From an uncultured Prevotellaceae bacterium (GTDB lineage: Bacteria > Bacteroidota > Bacteroidia > Bacteroidales > Bacteroidaceae): DNA of 40,666 nt. A program made the translations under genes and the position numbers. This document shows, piece after piece, positions 33,922 through 40,666 of the stretch (positions are counted from its first letter, which is position 1; the number at the start of each line of letters is the position of its first letter). Under the pieces are notes generated by a model. That model was not told the origin of the DNA. It made no database searches and worked only from the letters and a program-made list of their open reading frames with translations. The stretch spans positions 1 to 40,666 of the forward strand of contig CAMVKN010000030.1 in assembly GCA_947168045.1 (NCBI GenBank), read 5' to 3'.

Positions 33922-35847
33922 TTAGCTCCATTTCAGCCGCAGGCTGTTCAGCACCACGCTGACACTGCTGAAGGCCATGAGTGCCGAGGCCCACATCGGC
34001 GTTATCTGCCATGACAGCCCGAAGAGGTAAGGCAGACCTGCGGCCAGTGGGATGCACACAATATTATATATAAAGGCCCAGAACAGATTCTGGTGAATGG
34101 TGGCCACGGTGCGGCGTGACAGCAGCACCGCCTGGCTGATGCGGCGCAGGTCAGTGCTTATGAGCGTGACCTGCGCCACATCCATTGCTACGTCTGTGCC
34201 CTGGCCCATGGCGATGCTCACGTCAGCCAGTGCCAACGCCTGCGAGTCGTTGATGCCATCGCCCACCATGGCCACATGGTGCCCCTCGCTCTGAAGGCGC
34301 TGCACCAGGTCCTCCTTGTCCTGTGGCATCACGCCCCACTGGTAGTCGCTGATGCCGGCCTCGCGGGCGATGGGGTCCACGCGCTCCTTTCTGTCGCCAC
34401 TCATCAGGTGGATGCCGATGCCCATCTGCTGCAGCTCGTCCATGGCCTCGCGGGCATGGGGCTTCAGGCTTTCAGCGGGGGTGTTCCCGAAGGGGGAACC
34501 TTCGGGCACTGTGGCGCTGCGCAGCGTGGTCAGCGTGCCTGTCTTGTCTATCACCATGCGGTCTATCTTTCGCAGCTGTTCCAGCGCCGTGGCGTCTTTC
34601 ACCAGGATGCCCTGCTGAGCCGCCTTGCCGATGCCCACCATCAGTGCTGTCGGCGTGGCCAGCCCCATGGCGCATGGACAGGCAATGACCAGCACCGACA
34701 CCGCTGAGAGCAGCGCCTGCGGCAGCATGGCCTGACCGCCGATGATGAGCCATAACAGGAAGGTGAGCACCGCCAGGGCCGTCACCGTGGGCACGAAGAT
34801 GAGTGCCACACGGTCGACCACGCGCTGCACCGGAGCCTTCGACCCCTGCGCTTCCTGCACCATGCGTATCATGTTGGCCAGCACCGTCTTCTGTCCTACC
34901 TCAGCAGCTCGCATGCGGAAGGTCACCGCCTTCCCGTCAGCGTCGGTCAGCACGATGGTGCCCGCCAGCAGACGGTCGCCAGTGTGCTTGCTCACGGCCA
35001 CGGACTCACCCGTCATCATGCTCTCGTCTACGCTGACCCTCTCAGGCCCTTCAGTCACTGTACCGTCCACGGGAATCTTCTCGCCCGAGCGCACCTCCAG
35101 AATGTCTCCCGTCTGCACGGCCGCTATAGGCATCTCGGTGATGCCGTCGCCGCTCACCAGGCGTGCCGTCTTGGGCTGCAGGCCCATCAGCGCCCTGATG
35201 CTGCCAGCGGTGCCTTGCTTGGCGCGTTCCTCCATCAACCGTCCGGTCAGCACGAAGGTGATAATCATCACCGATGCGTCGAAGTAAGTGTGCCATGCTA
35301 TGCCGCGCGGCTCCCATGTCTGCTCGCCCCAGAAGGTGTTGAAGGCGCTAAACAGGAACGAGATGGCCGTCGACAGTGTCACCAGTGTGTCCATGCTGGC
35401 CGATGCGTGGTACAGTTGTCGCCAGGCGGTGGCATAGAACTGCCTTCCGCAGTACACTATGTTCAGCAGGGCTATGATGAGGCTTGTCTGGTTTCTCACG
35501 TCGCGGCTCCACGCATCGGTGCCGGCCAAGCCCATCGACAGCACCATCACTGCAGCGGCGAAGAGCCAGCTCAGCAGCACCTTCAGTCGCAGGCTGCGGT
35601 AAGTCTGCCGCTCTATGGCCTCGACATTGCGGTCCTCCTCGATGACCATGTCGTAGCCGATGCCGCTCAGGGCCTCCTTCATGGTGCCCAGCGATGTCAC
35701 GCCACCGTCATATTCCACCGTTGCCGTGCGTCCGGCCAGATTCACGCTGGCCGTGGCCACGCCTTCCATGCTGTTCAGTTTGCGTTCCACGTTGGCGGCG
35801 CATCCGGCACACATCATGCCCAGCACCGCCACTGTCTTCTTTTCCAT
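33922..35847 (-). CDS. Copper-type P1B ATPase lacking the nucleotide-binding domain
   Basis: The 641-residue protein has an N-terminal HMA domain (GMMCAGCAANVE; Cys13, Cys16), transmembrane helices with the CPC motif (ACPCAMGLATPT), the TGES actuator motif and the phosphorylation site DKTGTLT (Asp434). The hinge MVGDGINDSQA follows at Asp530. Only 96 residues separate Asp434 from Asp530, against nearly 200 in E. coli or Archaeoglobus CopA. The SEHP and GxG motifs that bind ATP are missing. In their place is a short segment encoded partly by an inverted repeat (34486-34506). The protein may be non-pumping, or a new variant. Confidence 0.85.
   Translation of the reverse strand: MEKKTVAVLGMMCAGCAANVERKLNSMEGVATASVNLAGRTATVEYDGGVTSLGTMKEALSGIGYDMVIEEDRNVEAIERQTYRSLRLKVLLSWLFAAAVMVLSMGLAGTDAWSRDVRNQTSLIIALLNIVYCGRQFYATAWRQLYHASASMDTLVTLSTAISFLFSAFNTFWGEQTWEPRGIAWHTYFDASVMIITFVLTGRLMEERAKQGTAGSIRALMGLQPKTARLVSGDGITEMPIAAVQTGDILEVRSGEKIPVDGTVTEGPERVSVDESMMTGESVAVSKHTGDRLLAGTIVLTDADGKAVTFRMRAAEVGQKTVLANMIRMVQEAQGSKAPVQRVVDRVALIFVPTVTALAVLTFLLWLIIGGQAMLPQALLSAVSVLVIACPCAMGLATPTALMVGIGKAAQQGILVKDATALEQLRKIDRMVIDKTGTLTTLRSATVPEGSPFGNTPAESLKPHAREAMDELQQMGIGIHLMSGDRKERVDPIAREAGISDYQWGVMPQDKEDLVQRLQSEGHHVAMVGDGINDSQALALADVSIAMGQGTDVAMDVAQVTLISTDLRRISQAVLLSRRTVATIHQNLFWAFIYNIVCIPLAAGLPYLFGLSWQITPMWASALMAFSSVSVVLNSLRLKWS
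34486..34506. repeat. Palindrome inside the P-ATPase gene
   Basis: CCCGAAGG, GGGAA, CCTTCGGG is a perfect 8-bp inverted repeat. It lies exactly where the nucleotide-binding domain of the ATPase is missing and resembles the GC-rich intergenic palindromes of Bacteroidetes. Confidence 0.6.
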
Positions 35848-35941
35848 ATCGCGTTGATGTTATTGTTGAAGTATTCAGCACCATGCCCTTCCAGTGAAGG
35901 TAACGCCCCCAACTATCCTCTCACCTCTCACCACTCACCTC

Positions 35942-36412
35942 TTATTCATGATGATACGGCTCACCCTTGATGATGGTGCAGGCACGGTAGAGCTGCTCGG
36001 TGAACACCAGACGAACCATCTGGTGCGAGAAAGTGAGGCGCGACAGCGACAGCTGCTCGTTGGCCCGTGCATAGACGGCGTCCGAGAAACCGTATGGTCC
36101 GCCGATGACGAACACCAGGCGACGTGCCGACAGCTGCTTGCGCTGCAGCCATTGCGCCAGCTCAACCGAGCGAAGCTCCTTGCCACGCTCGTCCAGCAGC
36201 ACCACGGTGTCCTGTGGCGACAGTTGCTTCAGTATCAGCTCGCCCTCAGCCTGCTTCTGCTGTTCTTCCGTCAGGCTCTTGGTGTTTCTCAATTCAGGAA
36301 TGATGGTCATGCCAAAGGGCATGTAGTGGGCAATGCGGCCTGCATAGTCGTCGATGCCAGCCTGGAAGTGCTTGTCGGCAGTGCGTCCTACCAGTATCAG
36401 TTCTGTTTTCAC
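35942..36412 (-). CDS. rlmH: 23S rRNA pseudouridine-1915 N3-methyltransferase
   Basis: The 156-residue protein is a standard RlmH (SPOUT fold). It has the start MKTELILVGRT, LLDERGKELRS, FVIGGPYGFSDAV and the C-terminal SLSRLTFSHQMVRLVFTEQL with the trefoil-knot SAM site. It methylates Psi1915 in helix 69 of 23S rRNA. The promoter is probably the minus-strand TACCTTTG at 36445-36452. Confidence 0.95.
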   Translation of the reverse strand: MKTELILVGRTADKHFQAGIDDYAGRIAHYMPFGMTIIPELRNTKSLTEEQQKQAEGELILKQLSPQDTVVLLDERGKELRSVELAQWLQRKQLSARRLVFVIGGPYGFSDAVYARANEQLSLSRLTFSHQMVRLVFTEQLYRACTIIKGEPYHHE

Positions 36413-36444
36413 AGTTTGTAGTCAGGTGTTACAAGTTCTTTTTG

Positions 36445-36452
36445 CAAAGGTA
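36445..36452 (-). promoter_or_regulatory. -7 box of rlmH
   Basis: TACCTTTG on the minus strand lies 33 bases ahead of the rlmH ATG; the -33 region (TTTCC) is weak. Confidence 0.5.
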
Positions 36453-36550
36453 CTCTTTTGGAGGGAAACATTTTGTTGTTGATGGGATAAAAAATGTTAA
36501 GTCTGCCCAAATAACTCCTCCCTCCTCACTCCTAACTCCTAACTCTTTTG

Positions 36551-36558
36551 TACCTTTG
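36551..36558 (+). promoter_or_regulatory. -7 box of the TsaC-like gene
   Basis: TACCTTTG lies 9 bases before the ATG at 36567, giving an almost leaderless mRNA. The -33 region is occupied by CTCCTAA-type heptamers (36515-36545). Confidence 0.5.
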
Positions 36559-36566
36559 CAGCCATT

Positions 36567-37133
36567 ATGACACAGGAACAAGATATCCGACAGGCCGTCG
36601 AGGTGCTTCGCCGCGGCGGTGTCATCCTTTACCCCACCGACACGGTGTGGGGCCTGGGCTGCGATGCCACCAACGCTGAGGCCGTGGCCCGCGTCTATCA
36701 TATCAAGCAGCGTGACGAGCGCAAGGCACTCATCTGTCTCGTTGACAGCGACGCCCGCATGCAGCGCTATGTGCGCCAGGTGCCCGACGTGGCCTGGCAG
36801 CTCATCGATTGCATTGTCAAACCCACCACGCTCATTCTCGACGGGGCCGTCAACCTGGCGCCAAACCTCATCGGCGAGGACGGCTCCATCGGCATACGCA
36901 TTACTCAGGAATCCTTCAGCCACGAGCTCTGCTATCGTTTCCAGAAGGCCATCGTCAGCACCTCGGTGAACATCAGCGGCGAGCCGCCTGCACAGAACTA
37001 TCGCGACATTGACCCGCGCATCCTTGAACAGGTGGACTATGTGTGCTGGACGCGTCGTCAGGAGCACAAGCCCCATCAGCCCTCCAGCATCATCAAGCTG
37101 GGGCTCAACGGCGAGGTGAAGGTCATCAGGTGA
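36567..37133 (+). CDS. L-threonylcarbamoyladenylate synthase (TsaC/YrdC type)
   Basis: The 188-residue protein is a single YrdC domain: LRRGGVILYPTDTVWGLGCDA, IKQRDERKALICLV, IGIRITQESF and VSTSVNISGEPP. It makes threonylcarbamoyl-AMP from threonine, bicarbonate and ATP for the t6A37 modification of tRNA. The C-terminal Sua5 domain is absent, as in TsaC. Its mRNA seems to be almost leaderless. Confidence 0.92.
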   Translation: MTQEQDIRQAVEVLRRGGVILYPTDTVWGLGCDATNAEAVARVYHIKQRDERKALICLVDSDARMQRYVRQVPDVAWQLIDCIVKPTTLILDGAVNLAPNLIGEDGSIGIRITQESFSHELCYRFQKAIVSTSVNISGEPPAQNYRDIDPRILEQVDYVCWTRRQEHKPHQPSSIIKLGLNGEVKVIR

Positions 37134-37173
37134 TTTGAGATTTGAGAGTTGAGAATTGAGAGTTGAGATTTAT
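37132..37173 (+). repeat. Heptamer repeats before recN
   Basis: Six 7-base units (GATTTGA, GATTTGA, GAGTTGA, GAATTGA, GAGTTGA, GATTTA) fill the gap between the tsaC-type gene and recN. Confidence 0.65.
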
Positions 37174-37179
37174 TAGGCT

Positions 37180-38847
37180 GTGATTACACATTTATATATT
37201 AGGAACTTCGCGCTGATTGACGAACTCGACATGGAGTTCCACAGCGGTTTCTCGGTCATTACGGGCGAGACGGGTGCCGGCAAGAGCATCATCCTCGGGG
37301 CCATCGGTCTGCTCTTAGGGCAGCGTGCTGACCTGAAGGCACTGAAGCAGGGCGCTGACAAATGTATCATCGAGGCTCATTTCGACCTCTCACGCTACGA
37401 GGACATACATTCATTCTTCGACGAGAATGACCTGGAGCCTGACCTGGCCGACACCATCATCCGGCGCGAGCTGGCAGCCTCGGGCAAGAGCCGTGCCTTC
37501 GTCAACGACCAGCCCGTGCCGCTGGCCGTGCTGAAGGAGCTGGGCGAGCGTCTCATCGACGTGCACTCGCAGCATCAGAATCTGCTGGTGGGCAAGCATG
37601 ACTTCCAGCAGAGTGTCGTTGATACCATAGCCGAGAGCCACGCTCTGCGCGCTGACTACGAACAGGCCTACCAGGCTTGGCATGAGGCTGAGAAATCGCT
37701 GGCCGACCTGCGCGCGCAGATAGAGCAAAGCCGTCAGCAGCAGGACTTTATGCAGTTCCAGTTCGATGAATTGTCGAATGCCTCGTTGGCCGACGGTGAG
37801 CAAGAGGAGCTGGAGCAGCGCAGTGATGTGATGACCCATGCTGAGGACATCAAACAGGCGCTCTACGATGCCGACCGTGCCCTCACGGCCGATGCCACCG
37901 GCATCGTCACACAGCTGCGTTCCGCCGCCCAGGCCATGCACCGCATTGAGCGTGTCCTGGCTGCGGCCCCCGAGCTGGCCGCACGCCTTGACGAGAGCTA
38001 TGTGGAGCTGAAGGACATTGCCCAGGAGGTCAGTGCCTCCATGGACAGCGTTGAGTTCGACCCCGCCGAGCTCGACAGCATCAACCAGCGGCTGGACCGT
38101 CTCTACGAGCTACAGAAGAAATACCGTGTGGAAAGCGTGGCGGCACTCATCGCCCTGCGTGACGACCTTCGCCAGCGCCTCAACGTCATTGAGGGTGGCA
38201 GCGAGCTACTGGCCGACAAGGAGCACGAGGTGCAGCAGCTCAGCGACCGTTGCGTCAGCCTGGGCGCACAGCTCACCGCTCAGCGCCGCCAGGGTGCACA
38301 GCGCATCGAGAGCCAGATGGCACAGCGGCTGCAGGCACTGGGTATGCCCCATGCCCGTTTCCAGGTGAGCATCGAGCCATGCAGTCCCACGCCTACGGGC
38401 ACCGACCGCGTGGCCTTCCTCTTCTCGGCCAACACATCGTCGCCCCTGCAGCCCGTGGCGCAGGTGGCCTCGGGTGGCGAGATAGCACGTGTCATGCTGG
38501 CACTGAAGGCCATGGTCAGTGGGGTGGTGAAGCTGCCCACCATCATCTTTGACGAGATTGACACTGGCGTGAGCGGAAAGATTGCCGAGCGCATGGCGCA
38601 AATCATGGCCGAGATGGGCGATGGCGGACGACAGGTGGTCAGCATCACGCACCTGCCGCAGATAGCCGCCCTGGGCACCACCCACTACAAGGTCTACAAG
38701 GAGGAGACGCCACAAGGCACCGCCACGCACATGCTCATGCTCAGCAATGAGGAGCGGGTAGGCGAGATAGCACAGATGCTCAGCGGCAGCGATGTCAGCC
38801 AGGCTGCCATCCAGAACGCCAAGCAGCTGCTGCGCTTCGCTAAATGA
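37180..38847 (+). CDS. recN: DNA repair protein RecN
   Basis: The 555-residue protein is a full-length SMC-like RecN: N-terminal ATPase half with Walker A GETGAGKS (residues 29-36), a long coiled-coil middle (EQEELEQRSDVMTHAEDIKQ and others), then signature VASGGEIARVMLALK and Walker B TIIFDEIDTGVSG. It works in double-strand break repair. The start is GTG at 37180 (MITHLYIRNFALI), matching the family start MLxxLxIxNxALI; no ATG fits. It lies 10 bases ahead of the next gene. Confidence 0.93.
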   Translation: MITHLYIRNFALIDELDMEFHSGFSVITGETGAGKSIILGAIGLLLGQRADLKALKQGADKCIIEAHFDLSRYEDIHSFFDENDLEPDLADTIIRRELAASGKSRAFVNDQPVPLAVLKELGERLIDVHSQHQNLLVGKHDFQQSVVDTIAESHALRADYEQAYQAWHEAEKSLADLRAQIEQSRQQQDFMQFQFDELSNASLADGEQEELEQRSDVMTHAEDIKQALYDADRALTADATGIVTQLRSAAQAMHRIERVLAAAPELAARLDESYVELKDIAQEVSASMDSVEFDPAELDSINQRLDRLYELQKKYRVESVAALIALRDDLRQRLNVIEGGSELLADKEHEVQQLSDRCVSLGAQLTAQRRQGAQRIESQMAQRLQALGMPHARFQVSIEPCSPTPTGTDRVAFLFSANTSSPLQPVAQVASGGEIARVMLALKAMVSGVVKLPTIIFDEIDTGVSGKIAERMAQIMAEMGDGGRQVVSITHLPQIAALGTTHYKVYKEETPQGTATHMLMLSNEERVGEIAQMLSGSDVSQAAIQNAKQLLRFAK

Positions 38848-38849
38848 TA

Positions 38850-38868
38850 AATGAGAAATGAGAAATAT
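38850..38868 (+). repeat. Heptamer repeats after recN
   Basis: ATAAATG, AGAAATG and AGAAATA units run across the recN stop and the start codon of the next gene. Confidence 0.5.
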
Positions 38869-40588
38869 GAAAGCAATGAAAAATAGCATGATAATAAATA
38901 ATTTGAGTAGTAAACGCTGGTTGATGATGATAAGTTTGTCATTTATCATTTGTCATTTGTCATTTAGCGTAGCGCAGGCACAGCCGTGGGTAAAGAAGGT
39001 ATCGAAGTCTGTCTTCACCCTCAAGACCTTCGATGCTGCTGGCACGCTCTTGGGCAGTGCCGGTGGCGTGTTCGTCGGCGAGCAGGGCGAGGCCCTCAGT
39101 GCCTACGAGCCGTTGCGGGGTGCCGCCCGTGCCGTCGTCATCGATGCTGCGGGCAAGGAGCACCCTGTGCAGCTCATCCTCGGTGTCAACAGCACCTACG
39201 ACGTGGCCAAGCTGCTTGTCGACATGAAGAAGTCGCAACCCGTGGCCGTCGCTCCTCAGGCTGCCGCTCAGGGCGAGGCCGTCTGGCTGTTGCCCTACCG
39301 TGCCACGAAGAGTGCCCTGCCCGGCACCGTCAGCAAGGCTGAGACCTTCATGGACGACTATGCCTACTACACCGTGCGCATGACGCTGCCCGACGAGGGC
39401 GTGGGCCTGCCGCTGCTCAACGACCAGGGCCAGCTCATCGGTCTCATGCAGCAGCCTGCTGCTCAGGGCGACAGCCTCAGCTATGCCGTCAGCGCCATCT
39501 TTGCCGACAGTCTGAAGATGAGCGGACTGAGCATCAACGACCCGGCCCTGCGCGCCATCGGCATCAAGAAGGCCCTGCCCGACGATGTGCGCCAGGCACT
39601 GCTCACGCTCTTCGTCGCACCCTCCACGCTCGACTCTGTGGCCTGTGCTGAGCTGGTCAACGACTTCATTCTCAAGTTCCCCAACGAGCAAGAGGGCTAT
39701 GTCACACGTGCCCGCATGGCTGCCGACGGTAGCCGCTACGCCGACGCCGATGCCGATATGCAACGGGCCGTCAGCCTGGGGGAAAAGCAGGACGAGGCCC
39801 ACTACAACTACTCGCGCCTCATCTATCAGGTGCTCATGCTCCATCCTGACAGCGTCTACGAGCCATGGACCTTCGACAAGGCCATGGCCGAGGCCGAGGC
39901 AGCCTATGCCGTGCAGCCCCTGCCACTCTACCGTCAGCAGCAGGCCTATATCCTCTACACCCAGAAGCGTTTCAGCGAGGCCAGCGCCATCTACGACCAG
40001 CTCTACCACAGCGACCTGCGCTCGCCCGAGCTGTTCGTCGAGGCTGCCACCTGCCGCCTGATGATGGGCGACAGCGTGCAGCACCTGGCACTGCTCGACT
40101 CAGCCGTCAGCCTCTTCTCGCAGCCCTATCTCAAGGAAGCCGCACCCTATATCCTCACGCGGGCCCAGGCGCGCATGCAGGCGGGCAAGTATCGTGATGC
40201 CGTCACTGACCTCAACGACTATGAGAAGCTGATGGCCATGCAGGTGGGCGACCAGTTCTACTACCTCCGCTTCCAGGCCGAGCAGGGTGGCCGCATGTTC
40301 CAGTTGGCACTCAACGACATTGCCAAGGCCATCAGCATGAAGCCCAGCGAGGAACTCTACTATGCCGAGAAAGCCTCGCTCGAGGTGCGTGTGGGACTCT
40401 ACGACGATGCCATTGCCACCGCCCGCCAGTGCATCGACCTGGTGCCTGGCTACAGCGACGGTCATCTCTTCCTTGGGCTTGCCCTGTGTCTGAAGGGCGA
40501 CAAGGCCGAAGGGGTGAAGAGCCTGCAGCGTGCCCGTGAGCTGGGTGATGCCCAGGCCGATGGCCTCATCGAGAAATACGGCAAGTAA
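38858..40588 (+). CDS. Protease-like protein with TPRs, catalytic residues lost
   Basis: The 576-residue protein has a signal peptide (SLSFIICHLSFSVAQAQ). Residues 40-210 resemble a trypsin-like fold: KSVFTLKTFDAAGTLLGSAGGVFVGEQG is the first strand pair, VNSTYDVAKLLV is the Asp region, and GLPLLNDQGQLIGLM is the end of the domain. The usual His (in TNxHV) is replaced by LSAYEPL, and the Ser loop GNSGGP by DEGVGLP. The rest is several TPR motifs. It is probably a non-enzymatic periplasmic scaffold. The exact start is not certain, since several Met codons lie in the first 25 residues. Confidence 0.82.
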   Translation: MRNMKAMKNSMIINNLSSKRWLMMISLSFIICHLSFSVAQAQPWVKKVSKSVFTLKTFDAAGTLLGSAGGVFVGEQGEALSAYEPLRGAARAVVIDAAGKEHPVQLILGVNSTYDVAKLLVDMKKSQPVAVAPQAAAQGEAVWLLPYRATKSALPGTVSKAETFMDDYAYYTVRMTLPDEGVGLPLLNDQGQLIGLMQQPAAQGDSLSYAVSAIFADSLKMSGLSINDPALRAIGIKKALPDDVRQALLTLFVAPSTLDSVACAELVNDFILKFPNEQEGYVTRARMAADGSRYADADADMQRAVSLGEKQDEAHYNYSRLIYQVLMLHPDSVYEPWTFDKAMAEAEAAYAVQPLPLYRQQQAYILYTQKRFSEASAIYDQLYHSDLRSPELFVEAATCRLMMGDSVQHLALLDSAVSLFSQPYLKEAAPYILTRAQARMQAGKYRDAVTDLNDYEKLMAMQVGDQFYYLRFQAEQGGRMFQLALNDIAKAISMKPSEELYYAEKASLEVRVGLYDDAIATARQCIDLVPGYSDGHLFLGLALCLKGDKAEGVKSLQRARELGDAQADGLIEKYGK

Positions 40589-40601
40589 GTTTTAGGAGGA
40601 T

Positions 40602-40618
40602 GCGACCGGAACGGTCGC
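40602..40618 (+). terminator. Hairpin after the TPR gene
   Basis: GCGACCG and CGGTCGC form a perfect 7-bp stem with a GAA loop, 13 bases after the stop codon. There is no T-tract, so termination is uncertain. Confidence 0.4.
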
Positions 40619-40666
40619 CTCTGGGAACTCTTCTCAAGAATTGACACCTCGGCGAAAACATAGTAT

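Overview
The window looks like a Bacteroidales chromosome, most likely Prevotella or a relative. The evidence is the many TAnnTTTG -7 boxes (several with TTTG about 20 bases upstream), TonB-plug outer-membrane proteins, PorX, SusD-free glycan enzymes, DUF4956/VTC genes and 7-base intergenic repeats. Roughly 1-9400 is AT-richer than the rest and reads as accessory DNA; from about 9460 onward the DNA is GC-richer and mostly core or lineage-specific genes. No genus marker was tested, so the assignment is by family content and promoter style.

Layout. 1-305: no gene; a leftward promoter and a copy of a dispersed leader repeat. 306-7877: ten leftward genes in tight succession. In transcription order they are an ADP-ribosylglycohydrolase, a NrtR-type Nudix regulator, an unknown protein, a DUF1810 protein, an unknown domain fused to DUF1810, an unknown protein, two radical SAM enzymes, an A1S_2505/macro-like protein and a third DUF1810 protein. 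I regard this as the best candidate for an undescribed system, probably acting on NAD or ADP-ribose derivatives. 7983-8660: a sigma factor whose coding strand is almost free of cytosine, with a palindrome-flanked promoter. 9204-10943: a Crp-like regulator and an Abi/HEPN-like protein, bracketed by related stem-loops. 11150-19123: a Crp-like protein without a DNA-binding domain, a membrane-anchored HTH regulator, an array of TGCGA sites in 11-bp phase, a secreted lipocalin-like protein, two large TonB-plug barrel proteins, and the relic of a third.

19306-22710: an aromatic amino acid operon (aminotransferase, DAHP synthase/chorismate mutase, prephenate dehydrogenase). Its leader encodes a 16-residue peptide with six Tyr and three Phe, followed by mutually exclusive antiterminator and terminator hairpins, i.e. 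a textbook ribosome-mediated attenuator. 22825-25068: a polyphosphate-type module (VTC domain, DUF4956, DUF2490). 25165-25349: two identical tRNA-Asp genes. 25407-27759: a secreted protein and PorX. 27860-33920: a GH2 beta-galactosidase, divergent from a small lipoprotein and a GH105-DUF4861 fusion, which suggests plant or host glycan use.

33922-40588: a copper-type P-ATPase that lacks its nucleotide-binding domain, RlmH, a TsaC-like protein, RecN, and a protease-like protein with TPRs that has lost its catalytic residues. Heptamer repeats (TTTGAGA/CTCATTT family) occur between genes throughout the right half, and also inside coding sequences (lacZ twice, and a signal peptide).
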